Of a stretch of DNA of 64,000 nt, positions 28,799-38,607 are shown piece by piece. The translations under genes were made by a program, and so were the position numbers. The notes beneath the pieces were generated by a model. It was not told where the DNA came from and searched no databases. It saw only the letters and a program-made list of their open reading frames with translations. The first letter of the stretch is position 1. Every line of letters starts with the position of its first letter. The stretch is from Deltaproteobacteria bacterium (lineage in GTDB: Bacteria; JADJOY01). Location of the stretch: the NCBI GenBank assembly GCA_016713535.1, contig JADJOY010000023.1, positions 1 through 64,000 on the forward strand, written 5' to 3'.

Positions 28799-30676
28799 TC
28801 ACGGGGCCGGCGCGCCTTCGGGAAGGGGTGGCAGGTGGCGCGGGGGAGCCCACTCGCGCCACCACGCCGCGAGATCCTCGGGAAGCTCGCTGCCGCCGAC
28901 GCCCTCGCGGGTCCAGTACTGGAGCGCCACCGCCGCGCCGACCGTCGTCACCAGCGCCGAGTCCTCGTAATCCCCGGGCGCGAGGGGCTGACCCTCGAAG
29001 GGCGGCGGCGGCGATTGCGAGTAACCGAAGAACGAGCCGCGCCGCACGGCGAAGTGGATCGGCCGGGCGTCGGCGAAGGCCGAGCCCGCCGCACACACGA
29101 ACTGGGACGGTGTGTAGAGGACGCCGGCCCCGAAGTGATCCCAGGCGACCCACGCGTCGTTGCGATCGACGCTGCCGATTCGCTCCAGGACGGGCTTCAT
29201 GATGCGATGCGGCTCGTACCAGGTCAGCACGCCGCCGTTCCCGTCGAGCTCGCGCCCGAGCTTGGCCGCGGCCCACAGGTTCGCCGCGCCGACGGCCGCG
29301 GAGAGCCCGGTGGAGCGATCGAAGTCTTCACCGCGAAGTCGCCCCAGCCCGTCGAGGGCCAAGCCGACGATCTCGGCGTCTCGTTCAGGGTCCATGCAGT
29401 TGGCGAGGCGAGTGAGCTCGAGAATCGATGGCTCGGAGGCATCGCGCACCAGCAGCATGAGGCCGAGCCGGCGCAGCGCCTGCATCCCGGTGAGCGGATC
29501 CACGACGGCGCGACCGACGCGTCCGGCGACGTGTGACGAGAGCGCGAGGGCGACCGAACCCGCGAGCAGCAGCACGATCGGGATCGCGCGCACCACGCGC
29601 CACGCGATGCGCTGCTCGGGAGCGGGGGGAAGGGTCTCGCCGACGCCGAGACGGGGCTCGGCGCTCTCGGCGCCCGTGGCGTCGGCGATCAGCGGAGCGA
29701 ACATCTCCTCGCTCGCGAGCGCCGGCTTCTCGTCGATGGGCACGGACAAGAACCCGGCGAGCTCACGGGCGCGGTCGCGCGCGAGCTCGACGCTCGTGCC
29801 AGTACCGAGTTGTCGCTCGACGCCGTCACCGCCGCGCAGCTCGACCACCCACGGCCCGTGGTCCGCGGCGGACGGCGCCGAGGTCTTCGCCCACCCGACG
29901 CGCGCCGCGCTCGGCCACGGCTCCTCGGCACGCAGCAGCGCGAGCGGTCCGAGCGCGCGGTACCGCGACCAGCGCTTCTCGGCACGGTCGATCGCCACCG
30001 AGGCCGGCGCCGCCAGCAACGCGCCCACCGCCACGAGGACCCCGCCGAGGACGACTCCGGCCCACGCCACCGAGGCGCCCTGCATCCACAGCAACGTCAG
30101 CCCGAACGCCATCAGCGGCACGCCCACCGGGGCCTGCCGGCTCGAGGTCACGACCCGGAAAGCGTCGCCCGCGCCGCCGGCCACGCCGAACGCTCGCGCG
30201 CGTCCCAGCAACACGCTCAGGGCCACGGTCAGGATTGCCGGCAGCCCCCACAGCCACGCGAGCGTCCACAGCGCGCGGCGCTCGTAGGCGGCGACGTCGT
30301 CGATGTCCCCCCACCGGACGCGCAACGTGTCGTAGTTGATGCCGTTCGCCGGCATCGACGGGTTGAACCAGACCGGTAGGCGGGATCCCTGCGGATGCTG
30401 GGGAATCGAGCCCTTGTCGATGCTGAGCTCCTGCTCGACGCCATCGATCGTGCCCTCCAGCGCGCAGTCCTCGGCGGACGTACCGGTCTGGTGGCCGTCC
30501 GAGTCGTATTCGGGATGGCCCCCGACGCATGCCGAGCCCGTGACGAGAAGCTCCGCGCGCCGGTAGCCCGCGGCGTTCCGGACCACCTGCGAGCGGTTCC
30601 AGATCTGCGGGCCGATCACGAAACCGCCGAGGACCAGCACCACGAGCGTCACCCGGATCAGCACCCGTGCGCTCAC
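28799..30676 (-). CDS. Multi-TM protein with large soluble C-terminal region, function unknown
   Basis: 625 residues from GTG 30676, 25 bp after the Old Yellow Enzyme stop. An N-terminal TM (IRVTLVVLVLGGFVIG) precedes a DUF3592-like extracytoplasmic segment (ACVGGHPEYDSDGHQ..., VWFNPSMPANG). Two or three TM helices follow (WTLAWLWGLPAILTVALSVL, AWAGVVLGGVLVAVGALLAA), then a soluble region, another TM (AIPIVLLLAGSVALAL) and a C-terminal domain of about 230 residues. The Cys-containing loop resembles DUF3592 proteins. No enzymatic motif was recognised. Confidence 0.65.
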   Translation of the reverse strand: MSARVLIRVTLVVLVLGGFVIGPQIWNRSQVVRNAAGYRRAELLVTGSACVGGHPEYDSDGHQTGTSAEDCALEGTIDGVEQELSIDKGSIPQHPQGSRLPVWFNPSMPANGINYDTLRVRWGDIDDVAAYERRALWTLAWLWGLPAILTVALSVLLGRARAFGVAGGAGDAFRVVTSSRQAPVGVPLMAFGLTLLWMQGASVAWAGVVLGGVLVAVGALLAAPASVAIDRAEKRWSRYRALGPLALLRAEEPWPSAARVGWAKTSAPSAADHGPWVVELRGGDGVERQLGTGTSVELARDRARELAGFLSVPIDEKPALASEEMFAPLIADATGAESAEPRLGVGETLPPAPEQRIAWRVVRAIPIVLLLAGSVALALSSHVAGRVGRAVVDPLTGMQALRRLGLMLLVRDASEPSILELTRLANCMDPERDAEIVGLALDGLGRLRGEDFDRSTGLSAAVGAANLWAAAKLGRELDGNGGVLTWYEPHRIMKPVLERIGSVDRNDAWVAWDHFGAGVLYTPSQFVCAAGSAFADARPIHFAVRRGSFFGYSQSPPPPFEGQPLAPGDYEDSALVTTVGAAVALQYWTREGVGGSELPEDLAAWWREWAPPRHLPPLPEGAPAP

Positions 30677-30701
30677 GCTCGCCCCGCCGCGCGCATCCCG
30701 C

Positions 30702-31877
30702 TCACATGCGTACGCAACGCACACCCTCCTTCTCCATCTCGACCACGCACAGGTTGCACGGCACGCAGCGCGACTCGGTCGCGAGGCCAGCCTCCATGCG
30801 ACGCGGCAGATCGGGCTCGGCGATCAGCGCCCGCCCCATCGACACCAGGTCGAAGCCGCTCGCCATCGCGCGCTCGATGCCCGCCAGGGTCTTGACACCA
30901 CCGAGGAGTGCGACCGGGATCTTCACGGTGTCACGGACCCGTTTCGCACCGTCGAAGAAGAAGTTCTCGGTGAAGGGATACTCCTTCACCACGATCCGCC
31001 CGAAGAGCTTGAGGCCGATGCGCCGCACCGCGCCCGGCTGGATCGCGACCATCTCACTCACCGGCACGGTGCCGCGCAACATGTAGAAGGGCGTGCGGCT
31101 CACGAAGCCGCCGCTCGGCACCAACCCGTCGGCGCCCGCCGCCTCGAGCGCGCGCGCCACCTGCACGGCGTCGTCGTGGGTGACGCCGCCCGCGAAACCG
31201 TCGTCGAGGTTCATCTTGGCGATGACCGCGGCTCGACCTCCTGCGGCCTCGCGCACCCGAGACACCACCTCGCACGGCAGACGCACCCGCTTCTCGAGGG
31301 TCCCGCCCCAGCCGTCGCGGCGGCGGTTGGTGAACGGGCTCACGAACTGGCTGAGCAGGTAGCCGTGTCCGACGTGGACCTCCAGGCAGTCGAAGCCGGC
31401 CTCGATGGCGAGCCACGCGGCGTTCGCGAAATCCTCGATCATGCGCTGGATGTCGGCTTCGGTCATCTCGCGGCAGACGCTCAGGCCGTAGAGGTTGAGA
31501 GCGCGCGACGCCCCCATGGGGCGGCCGCCGATCACGTCCTTGTCGGCGAAGTAGCCGGCGTGGCCGAGTTGGATCGCCGCTGCAGCGCCTTCGGCATGGA
31601 CCGCGTCGGTGAGCTTCCGGAGCGGCTCGACGATCTCCCGCCGCATCCACAGCTGGTGCTCGAACGTCAGCCCGTGGCGCGCCACCGAGCAATACGCCAC
31701 CGTGGTCATCGCAGCCCCGCCGGCGGCGATCCCGCGGTGGTGCTCGACGAGCTTGGGCGACGGCACCCCGTGCGGGGACATGCCCTCGAACGTCGCGGTC
31801 TTCACGAACCGGTTACGGAGCTGGACCGGGCCGAGGCGAATCGGCGAGAAGGCGCGCGCGGCGACTTGGCTTAGCAT
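30702..31877 (-). CDS. NADH:flavin oxidoreductase, Old Yellow Enzyme family
   Basis: 391 residues from ATG 31877. It is an FMN TIM barrel with family markers: LRNRFVKTATFEGM, AAAIQLGHAGYFAD, ANAAWLAIEAGFDCLEVHVGHGYLLSQFVSPFTN, KMNLDDGF and FDLVSMGRALIAEPDLP. It ends with the Cys cluster RCVPCNLCVVEME, which in the 2,4-dienoyl-CoA-reductase subgroup binds a 4Fe-4S cluster, though the spacing here is short. Such enzymes reduce activated C=C bonds. An enoyl-CoA hydratase is encoded divergently 159 bp away, suggesting fatty-acid or steroid-type acyl metabolism. Confidence 0.88.
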   Translation of the reverse strand: MLSQVAARAFSPIRLGPVQLRNRFVKTATFEGMSPHGVPSPKLVEHHRGIAAGGAAMTTVAYCSVARHGLTFEHQLWMRREIVEPLRKLTDAVHAEGAAAAIQLGHAGYFADKDVIGGRPMGASRALNLYGLSVCREMTEADIQRMIEDFANAAWLAIEAGFDCLEVHVGHGYLLSQFVSPFTNRRRDGWGGTLEKRVRLPCEVVSRVREAAGGRAAVIAKMNLDDGFAGGVTHDDAVQVARALEAAGADGLVPSGGFVSRTPFYMLRGTVPVSEMVAIQPGAVRRIGLKLFGRIVVKEYPFTENFFFDGAKRVRDTVKIPVALLGGVKTLAGIERAMASGFDLVSMGRALIAEPDLPRRMEAGLATESRCVPCNLCVVEMEKEGVRCVRM

Positions 31878-32036
31878 GGCGCAATGCTGCCACGCGGGAC
31901 CTCGCGAGGCGAGATCGCCGCCATGCCAAGCTCGAGGCGTTTTCGGGTGCCGCCGGGGTCGGCGCGGTGCTATGTATTCGGGCTTCCCCGGCGCAGCCGC
32001 GCGCGCCACGGGGCGCACCTCGCGAAGGATCGAGCG

Positions 32037-32822
32037 ATGAAATACCAGACCATCCTCTACCAGGTCGCCGACGACGTGGGCACCATCACGCTCAACCGGC
32101 CCGAGACCCGCAACGCCATCAGCCCGCTGATGATCAACGAGATCATCCACGCTCTCGAGCGTGCGCGAGCGGACGACGCAGTGCGAGTGATCGTCGTGAC
32201 CGGCGCGGGCAAGGGCTTCAGCGCCGGCGGCGACCTCGGAATGATGGGCGGCGGCGGCGCCGCGTCCGGCGACGAGACCGTCGAGATCAAGTACGGGTTC
32301 CCGGAGCTGAACCTGGCGTTCGCACGCAACTACAAGCCGAGCATCGCCAAGGTGAACGGCCACGCCATGGCGGGCGGGCTCGGGCTGATGGTGGCGTGCG
32401 ATTTCGCGATCGCCTCCGACAAGGCCGAGTTCGCCACCCCGGAGATCAACGTCGGGCTCTTCCCGATGATGATCATGGCGAACATCTTCCGCAACGTGCC
32501 GCGCAAGCGCGGGCTCGAGCTCGTGCTGCTCGGCGAGCGGATCGGCGCCGCGGAGGCGGAGCGCATCGGGCTCATCACCCGCGCCGTGCCGGCCGAGCAG
32601 CTCGACGCCGCCGTCGATGCCCTCGCGGGCAAGCTCAAGGCCAAGAGCCCTGCGATCCTGCGCCTCGGACTCGAGGCGTTCTACCAGCAGCAAGACATGG
32701 CCCTCGAGGAGGCCCTGCCTTACCTCGAGAAGATGCTCGGGCGTTGCTTCGAGACCGAGGACTTCCGCGAAGGTGTCGCGGCGTTCCTCGAGAAGCGCCA
32801 GCCTCAGTGGAAGGGGAAGTGA
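32037..32822 (+). CDS. Enoyl-CoA hydratase/isomerase family protein
   Basis: 261 residues from ATG 32037, with GAAGGA upstream as ribosome site. It has the crotonase fold: LNRPETRNAISP, the oxyanion segment GKGFSAGGDLGMM, and the second half KPSIAKVNGHAMAGGLGLMVACDFAIAS. The catalytic glutamates typical of hydratases are not both obvious in the ATPEINVGLFP region, so isomerase or other acyl-CoA chemistry is possible. It is separated by only 4 bp from the PfkB kinase that follows. Confidence 0.88.
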   Translation: MKYQTILYQVADDVGTITLNRPETRNAISPLMINEIIHALERARADDAVRVIVVTGAGKGFSAGGDLGMMGGGGAASGDETVEIKYGFPELNLAFARNYKPSIAKVNGHAMAGGLGLMVACDFAIASDKAEFATPEINVGLFPMMIMANIFRNVPRKRGLELVLLGERIGAAEAERIGLITRAVPAEQLDAAVDALAGKLKAKSPAILRLGLEAFYQQQDMALEEALPYLEKMLGRCFETEDFREGVAAFLEKRQPQWKGK

Positions 32823-32826
32823 CCGC

Positions 32827-33810
32827 ATGCGCTACGACGTGTTCGGTGTCGGCAACGCGATCGTCGATCTCCAGCTCAAGGTCGACGACGCCTTCCTGGA
32901 TCACATCCGCGTCTCGAAGGGGCTGATGACGCTGGTCGCGGCCGACCGGCAGCTCGAGATCCTCGGGACCCTCGCCGACCACTCGGTGTCGCGCTGCTCG
33001 GGCGGCTCGGCGTGCAACACCGTGGTGGGCGTCGCCGACATGGGCGGCACCGGCGCCTACGCATGCAAGACCGGCAACGACGACCTCGGCGAGTTCTACG
33101 TGGGCGACCTGCGGCGCCTCGGCATCACCGTGCCGGTGGCGGCGTCCGAGGGCATCACCGGCACCTCGGTGATCCTCATCACCCCCGACGCGCAGCGCAC
33201 GATGCTCACCCACCTCGGCGTGTCGTCGAAGCTCGACGCTGGCGACCTGCCGGCCGACGAGATCGCCAACTCCGAGTACCTGTACGTCGAGGGCTATCTC
33301 TTCCCCGGCGACGAGACCCGCGCCGCAGCGCTCAAGGCGATCGAGATCGCAAAGGCGAAGGGCGTGAAGGTCGCGCTCTCGCTCTCTGACGCCTGGGTAG
33401 TCGGTACCTGCCGCACGCTGTGCTGGGAGCTCATCCGAGGCCCCGTCGACCTACTGTTCGCGAACAAGGAAGAGGCCAAGGCGCTGGTCGGGACCGACGA
33501 CCCGATCGAGTGCGCGCGCACCATTCACCGCCACGCCACCAACGTCGCGCTGACGCTCGGCCCCGACGGTTCGATCCTCATGCACGGCAACCAGGTATTC
33601 CCCGTGGAGGGCGTGCACGTGGACGCGATCGACACGACCGGGGCGGGCGACATGTACGCCGCGGGCGTGCTCTACGGCCTCACTCACGGCATGTCGTGGC
33701 AGCAGGCCGGCCGGCTGGGATCGCACGCGGCCGCCCAGGTCGTCGGTCAGATGGGCGCGCGGTTGCCACGGCCCTTCACCGCCGACGAAATCCGTGCGAT
33801 GGCGGGCTGA
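32827..33810 (+). CDS. PfkB-family carbohydrate / adenosine kinase
   Basis: 327 residues from ATG 32827, 4 bp after the hydratase stop. The ribokinase-type fold shows the GGSACNTVVGVADMGG substrate loop, LLFANKEEAKALVG, and the catalytic anion-hole motif DTTGAGDMYAAGVLYGL. The profile is closest to bacterial adenosine-kinase-like sugar kinases. It transfers phosphate from ATP to a sugar or nucleoside hydroxyl in the cytoplasm. The substrate is not fixed by sequence. It is likely co-transcribed with the hydratase and the two genes after it. Confidence 0.88.
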   Translation: MRYDVFGVGNAIVDLQLKVDDAFLDHIRVSKGLMTLVAADRQLEILGTLADHSVSRCSGGSACNTVVGVADMGGTGAYACKTGNDDLGEFYVGDLRRLGITVPVAASEGITGTSVILITPDAQRTMLTHLGVSSKLDAGDLPADEIANSEYLYVEGYLFPGDETRAAALKAIEIAKAKGVKVALSLSDAWVVGTCRTLCWELIRGPVDLLFANKEEAKALVGTDDPIECARTIHRHATNVALTLGPDGSILMHGNQVFPVEGVHVDAIDTTGAGDMYAAGVLYGLTHGMSWQQAGRLGSHAAAQVVGQMGARLPRPFTADEIRAMAG

Positions 33811-33838
33811 GGCCACGCCGAGATAGAGAGGAACCGAC

Positions 33839-34429
33839 ATGACGACCTTCAAGGAACTGCTCTCCGATCCCGGCGTACGCCTCGCCGACGTCACCAACCA
33901 CCTCGACGGCCTTGGACGAGCCGAGCGGATCCTCGAGAGCATGGCGCTCGACCGCAAGGCGCAGGAGCGCCTCTGGCACATTGCCGAGGCGAGCCAGCCG
34001 CTCACCCTCGACTACCTGCTCCCCGCGGACGCCAAGGCGCTCGATCCATACCCGTTCGAGGGCAAGAACTCGCTGCCGATCTTCACGCGTTTCCAGAAGG
34101 TCTTCTACAGGACCGAGGAAGGGACGGTTGGCGGCTACAACAACTCGAGCGTCGGCCCGGTGGTCGGGCCCGGCTACTACGTGACGCACCTGTGGGACAC
34201 CCGTCCCGGCGAGCTCGCGGTCGACTACCTGCAGGTTCCGAAGTCCAAGCCGGCGAGCTGGCCGCCGATCAAGCCCAACGACGTCGGGATCACCCAGTTC
34301 GTTTACGGGGGAATGGTCGACTTCCTGCGCTGGGTCAGCGACGACGTCGTGATCGGGCGCGCCTACAAGAAGGGCATCGACCCGATGCCGAACTGGTTCG
34401 TACTGTGCCGGACACGCCCCCGCGCGTGA
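33839..34429 (+). CDS. Unrecognised soluble protein, tandem paralogue 1
   Basis: 196 residues from ATG 33839, with a GAGAGGA ribosome site nearby. There is no signal peptide or TM segment. I do not recognise the family. Distinct stretches are PYPFEGKNSLPIFTRFQKVFY, VGGYNNSSVGPVVGPGYY and ELAVDYLQVP. The order F-x-G-x-N ... FQK-x-FY ... GYN recurs in the next gene, indicating an old duplication. The position behind the hydratase and kinase suggests a metabolic role, but none can be named. Confidence 0.75.
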   Translation: MTTFKELLSDPGVRLADVTNHLDGLGRAERILESMALDRKAQERLWHIAEASQPLTLDYLLPADAKALDPYPFEGKNSLPIFTRFQKVFYRTEEGTVGGYNNSSVGPVVGPGYYVTHLWDTRPGELAVDYLQVPKSKPASWPPIKPNDVGITQFVYGGMVDFLRWVSDDVVIGRAYKKGIDPMPNWFVLCRTRPRA

Positions 34430-34439
34430 GGAGGGCCGA

Positions 34440-35000
34440 GTGCGCGTCGCAGCCCAGCAGCTCGCCCGCCTGCCCGCCGCCGAGCTCTCGCACCGGATGG
34501 CGGCCGGCGTGGCTCCCCGCGTCGAGTCTCTCGTGGGCTGGGAGTTCCGCGGCTACAACGTCCCCGCGGTGACCTCGCTCCTCGGCTTCCAGAAGTTCAA
34601 GAAGGGCTTCTACCTGCGCGCCGACGAGAGCGCCGCCGCGGGGCGCTGCCACGGCTACAACGTGTTCGTGTTGCAGAACGAGCTGCACCAGCCGTGGATC
34701 GCGACCCCCTCCGAGGCGGCGCCCAGACGCCACGGCTTCTACGACGTGTACCCGGTCGCAGAGAGCACCCAGCACCGCCTGTTCTCGAACGCGCTGCTCG
34801 TCGACTATGGCGTGCGCGAGAACGCCATCGTGAACCCCGAGCGGCTGATCCGCGACTACCTCGTCCAGCCGGATCCGGCCGATCCGGACGTACTGATCGG
34901 GTTCGCCACCATCGATCTGGGCTTCACCACGGTCCGGTTCGGGTTCTTCATCCTCGATCGCGACCAGCCACCGCTCGGCTTCGTCCCGCCGTCGCGCTGA
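34440..35000 (+). CDS. Unrecognised soluble protein, tandem paralogue 2
   Basis: 186 residues from GTG 34440, supported by a GAGGAGG ribosome site about 7 nt upstream and 10 bp after the previous stop. Shared elements with paralogue 1 are WEFRGYNVPAVTS, FQKFKKGFYL, CHGYNVFVLQ and NALLVDYG. It lacks signal or membrane segments. The C-terminus is rich in beta-strand residues (FATIDLGFTTVRFGFFIL). Function unknown. Confidence 0.75.
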   Translation: MRVAAQQLARLPAAELSHRMAAGVAPRVESLVGWEFRGYNVPAVTSLLGFQKFKKGFYLRADESAAAGRCHGYNVFVLQNELHQPWIATPSEAAPRRHGFYDVYPVAESTQHRLFSNALLVDYGVRENAIVNPERLIRDYLVQPDPADPDVLIGFATIDLGFTTVRFGFFILDRDQPPLGFVPPSR

Positions 35001-35045
35001 GGCCGCTCGCGCCGAGCGAGCCGCCAGCCTTCCGCCCGGACGACC

Positions 35046-35618
35046 CTAGGACGCGGACGGCGTCCAGCGCGGGTTGGTGAGGGCCGTCAGCACGTGGTCG
35101 CGCCACGCTCCTGCGATGTGGAGATAGTCGCGCGCGTAGCCCTCGACCACGAACCCGAGGCGAGCCAGGAGCCGTGCGCTGCGTTCGTTGTCCGGCTGGT
35201 AGTTCGCCATCACGCGGTGCAGCTTCATCCCGTCGAAGACGTGCCCGATCGCGGCGACGAGCGCCTCGGCCATGAGATTCTTCCCCTCCGCGTCCCGGTC
35301 GATCTTGTAGCCCACGTGGCAAGCATGGAACGCGCCGCGCACCACGTTCGAGAAGTGCACGTCGCCGAGGACCGGCCCGCGCGGCTCGGCCCGGCTCGAG
35401 AGGATCAGCAGCAGACCGCGATCGGCGTGGTAGAGCGCCTCGGCGTCGGCAACGCGCCGGCGGAGCACCCCCTCGAGCGCCTCGCGCTCCGGCGCCGGCG
35501 TGTAGCGGGCGAAGTGCGCCTCGTTGCGGACGGTGAACGACAGCAGCCTCTCGAGGTCAGCCGGCCCGGGAACCGTCAGCACCAGCCGCTCGGTCACCAG
35601 CCGAGGCAGTGACTCCAT
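35046..35618 (-). CDS. GNAT-family N-acetyltransferase (RimJ/RimL type)
   Basis: 190 residues from ATG 35618, overlapping the upstream stop as TGATG; a GTG three bases earlier is also possible. Family features are LVTERLVLTVPGPADLERLL, LGDVHFSNVVRG, CHVGYKIDRDAEGKNLMAEAL and MANYQPDNERSARLLARLGFVVEGY. It acetylates an amino group using acetyl-CoA, commonly on a protein N-terminus or a small molecule. It is the last of three coupled genes (RppH, membrane protein, acetyltransferase). Confidence 0.85.
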   Translation of the reverse strand: MESLPRLVTERLVLTVPGPADLERLLSFTVRNEAHFARYTPAPEREALEGVLRRRVADAEALYHADRGLLLILSSRAEPRGPVLGDVHFSNVVRGAFHACHVGYKIDRDAEGKNLMAEALVAAIGHVFDGMKLHRVMANYQPDNERSARLLARLGFVVEGYARDYLHIAGAWRDHVLTALTNPRWTPSAS

Positions 35619-36022
35619 CACGTGCGGCTCTTTCGGGCGAGCTCGCCGACCACCAGGATGAGGAGCCCCACCGCCACCACGTTCACTCCTGGCACCATCA
35701 TCGCGAACGTCCACACCGCTGGCCAGGTGGATCCGGCATCGCGCGCCACTCGATAGCCGGCGCTCCAGCACCACACCCCGGCGAGCAGCGACACGATCGC
35801 CAGCCCGGCCACCATCAACGACGGTTGCACAGACGGGAGCAGTGGCGAGAGGCCACCCACCCGGTACGTCGCGAACGCGGCGGCTGCGAACCCCACGTGC
35901 AGCACCAACCCCGCGAGCACCTTGCGCAGCTCCCGGCGCGCTCCGCCCACCACGTCGCGCGTGTGCGCGTTGCGGCGCCGCTCGAGCTTGCGGGTGAGCT
36001 CCTCGCTCATCGCCGCGCTCAT
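35618..36022 (-). CDS. Small three-TM membrane protein, function unknown
   Basis: 134 residues. ATG 36022 overlaps the RppH stop as ATGA, which selects this start over the longer form to 36175. A basic cytoplasmic N-terminus ([16 protein letters not shown]) precedes TM helices [34 protein letters not shown] and [22 protein letters not shown]. No family was recognised. Confidence 0.7.
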   Translation of the reverse strand: MSAAMSEELTRKLERRRNAHTRDVVGGARRELRKVLAGLVLHVGFAAAAFATYRVGGLSPLLPSVQPSLMVAGLAIVSLLAGVWCWSAGYRVARDAGSTWPAVWTFAMMVPGVNVVAVGLLILVVGELARKSRT

Positions 36023-36561
36023 CGACTCCCCACGTTTCGGACGCGCCGCCCCTTCGCGGCCTTGGTGGCGTTCGCGACCTCGATCACTAGCTCGCGGAAC
36101 TCCTCGACCACGCGCAGGTAGACCGAGCGCTTGAAGGGCACGATGAGCGCGGGCACGTCGGGGAGCGGCACCCACTTCCAGGCGTCGAACTCGGGATGCG
36201 CGGTGTTGAGGTCGATCTCGTCATCGTCGCCCATGAAGCGCATCGCGTACCACTTCTGGCGCTGCCCGCGGTACTTGCCCTTCCACACCTTGCCGAGCAG
36301 ATCGTCCGGCAGCTCGTAGTCGAACCAGCCGCGTGACTCGCCGATCACCACGGCGGCATCCGTGCCGATCTCCTCGGCGAGTTCGCGCAGCGCGGCCGCC
36401 CGAGGCTCCTCGGCTTCGTCGATCCCGCCCTGCGGGAACTGCCATGCGGCGACCCGCTGATCGACCCGTCGCCCGACGAAGACCTTGCCCTCCGGATTGA
36501 TGAGCACGATGCCGACACACGGTCGGTACGGCAGGCCTTCACGATCGATCTTCCGCCTCAC
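36019..36561 (-). CDS. rppH: RNA pyrophosphohydrolase (Nudix)
   Basis: 180 residues from GTG 36561, chosen because GGAAGG lies 9 nt upstream; GTG 36570 is an alternative. The Nudix box is [22 protein letters not shown]. Neighbouring RppH markers are [45 protein letters not shown] and [11 protein letters not shown]. It removes pyrophosphate from the 5' end of mRNA to start decay, or hydrolyses dinucleoside polyphosphates. A second Nudix gene, NudC, is divergent from it. Confidence 0.9.
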   Translation of the reverse strand: MRRKIDREGLPYRPCVGIVLINPEGKVFVGRRVDQRVAAWQFPQGGIDEAEEPRAAALRELAEEIGTDAAVVIGESRGWFDYELPDDLLGKVWKGKYRGQRQKWYAMRFMGDDDEIDLNTAHPEFDAWKWVPLPDVPALIVPFKRSVYLRVVEEFRELVIEVANATKAAKGRRVRNVGSR

Positions 36562-36653
36562 GGTCCGCACCCTTCCACCACCCGGTCGGTCGGGACCGGG
36601 CCTTCTTGTATCCTGCTCAGCCGTCCATCTCGCGCACGGGAACCGAGCCACCG

Positions 36654-37523
36654 ATGAGCATGACGTTCAGTCTCCCGGACGGATTCGTCCGATCTTATCC
36701 GCCCGAGAGTCCACCGCGGGGAGAGTCGCGCTGGCTGCTGTTTCGAGGCGAGGACGTGGTCGTCAGCGAGTGCGGCTCGACGGTCGAGGTGCTGCGCGCC
36801 ACGGAGATCGAGACGCTCGTCGACGCTCCCCTCAGCGAGCTCGCGTATCTCGGCCAGCTCGACGGCATGCCGTGCATCGCCGGTGCGATCCCGCCCGACG
36901 CCCACCTCGCAGAAGGGCTGCGGACGATGGACCTGCGCTCGCTGTTCGAGCATTTCGACCCCGAGCTATACGCGGTCGCCGGCTACGGCTACCAGATCCT
37001 GCGCTGGCGGCGGGCGAGCCGCTTCTGTGCCTTCTGCGGTGGTGCCACCGAGCCGGTCGACGGCGAGTGGGGGCGGCGCTGCGGCAGCTGCAACCACGTC
37101 GCGTACCCGCACGTCAGCCCGTGCGTGATCGTGCTCATCCACGACGGCGGTGACCGGCTTGTGCTCGCCCATCGGCGCGGGCGAGGCGCGATGCGGAGCC
37201 TCATCGCCGGGTTCCTCGAACCGGGCGAGAGCCTGGAGGCGGCGTTGCGCCGCGAGGTGCGAGAGGAGGTCGGGCTCGAGGTCGACGACATCCGCTACTA
37301 CGCGAGCCAGCCGTGGCCGTTCCCGCACCAGCTCATGGTGGGGTTCTTCGCCCACCACGCCGGGGGCGAGATCCGCGTCGACGGCGAGGAGCTCGACGAG
37401 GCGCAGTGGTACTCCTTCGACCAGCTCCCCACGCTACCGGGACCGATCAGCATCGCGCGGCGACTGATCGATGCCTTCGTGGTCGACGTCCGGACGCGCC
37501 GCTCGGCTGGACGAAGCGAGTAG
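36654..37523 (+). CDS. nudC: NAD+ diphosphatase NudC
   Basis: 289 residues from ATG 36654 (another ATG lies two codons on). The zinc ribbon is CAFCGG and CGSCNH. The Nudix box runs from [22 protein letters not shown], and the NudC signature SQPWPFP follows, which specifies NADH pyrophosphatase or NAD-cap removal. It acts in the cytoplasm on NAD(H) or NAD-capped RNA. The head-to-head arrangement with RppH places two 5'-end or nucleotide-cleaning enzymes together. Confidence 0.93.
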   Translation: MSMTFSLPDGFVRSYPPESPPRGESRWLLFRGEDVVVSECGSTVEVLRATEIETLVDAPLSELAYLGQLDGMPCIAGAIPPDAHLAEGLRTMDLRSLFEHFDPELYAVAGYGYQILRWRRASRFCAFCGGATEPVDGEWGRRCGSCNHVAYPHVSPCVIVLIHDGGDRLVLAHRRGRGAMRSLIAGFLEPGESLEAALRREVREEVGLEVDDIRYYASQPWPFPHQLMVGFFAHHAGGEIRVDGEELDEAQWYSFDQLPTLPGPISIARRLIDAFVVDVRTRRSAGRSE

Positions 37524-37614
37524 AACGCGTTTCAATCGCCTTCGCCGGGCTCGGAGGCACGCATCGCGCGTGCCGGAGCGCTCGCCAGTTCCACCGCCAC
37601 ACCGAGGTCACGTC

Positions 37615-38600
37615 ATGAAGGTCGCCGTCACCGGCGCCGCCGGACACGTCGGCGGCAACTTGGTTCGCGAACTGCTCGGGCGCGGGCACCAAGTCCGCGC
37701 GATCGTCCGCACCGACACCCGCGCCGTGGACGGGCTCGACGTCGAGCGGGTCACCGCGGACGTACTCGACGCCGACCACCTCCGCCTCGCGCTGGCAGGC
37801 GTCGACCTGGTCTTTCACCTCGCGGTGAAGATCTCGATCGAGGGGGATCCGGACGGGATGGTGCACCGCACCAACGTCATCGGCACCCGCCACGTCGTGG
37901 AGGCCTGCCTGGCCAGCCACGTGAAGCGCCTGGTCCACTTCAGCTCGATCCACGCGCTCGTCAACGAACCGTACGACACTCCGATGGACGAGACCCGCCC
38001 GCTCGCCGACGAAGGCAAGGCCTTCGCTTACGACCTCTCGAAGGCCGGCTCGGAGCGCGAGGTGCAGGCCGGCATCAAACGCGGCCTGGACGCGGTGGTC
38101 GTGAACCCGGCATCGATCCTCGGGCCGTGTGACTTCAAGCCGTCGCGCATGGGCCAGGTGCTCCTCGACCTCTACTTCCGCCGCCTTCCCGCGCTCGTGA
38201 ACGGGGGCTTCGACTGGGTGGACGTGCGGGACGTGGTCGACGGCGCGATCGCCGCCGCCGAGAAGGGCCGCACCGGCGAGCGCTACCTGCTGGGGGTGAG
38301 TACCGCTCGGTTCCCGAGTTCGCGAGAGTCTGCGCCGAGGTCACCGGGGTGCGCCCGCCGCTCGTGTCCACACCGCTGTGGCTCGCCGGGATCGGCGCGC
38401 CGTTCGCGGTGGCGTGGGCTCGCATGACCGGCACCCGGCCGCTCTACACCAGCGAGGCGCTCCACGCGCTCGGCGGCAATCCGAACGTGAGCCACGCCAA
38501 GGCCGCCCGCGAGCTCGGCTATCAGCCGCGTCCCCTGCGCACGACCGTCGCCGACACCTACGCCTGGTTCGAGAGCGCCGGGATGCTCAAGAAAGCGTGA
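37615..38600 (+). CDS. NAD-dependent epimerase/dehydratase (frameshift)
   Basis: From ATG 37615. It is an extended short-chain dehydrogenase with the NAD loop VTGAAGHVGGNL, VFHLAVKISIEGDP, HFSSIHAL, YDLSKAGSE (YxxxK) and VVNPASILGP. The frame breaks at the G run 38292-38296. One extra G gives YLLGGEYRSVPEFARVCAE and runs straight into the second half (TPLWLAGIGAP..., HAKAARELGYQPRPL) ending at 38600. The fix is so clean that a sequencing deletion is the best explanation. The substrate could be a sugar nucleotide or a steroid/isoprenoid alcohol; the reductase that follows favours the latter only weakly. Confidence 0.82.
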
Positions 38601-38607
38601 GGGAGCC

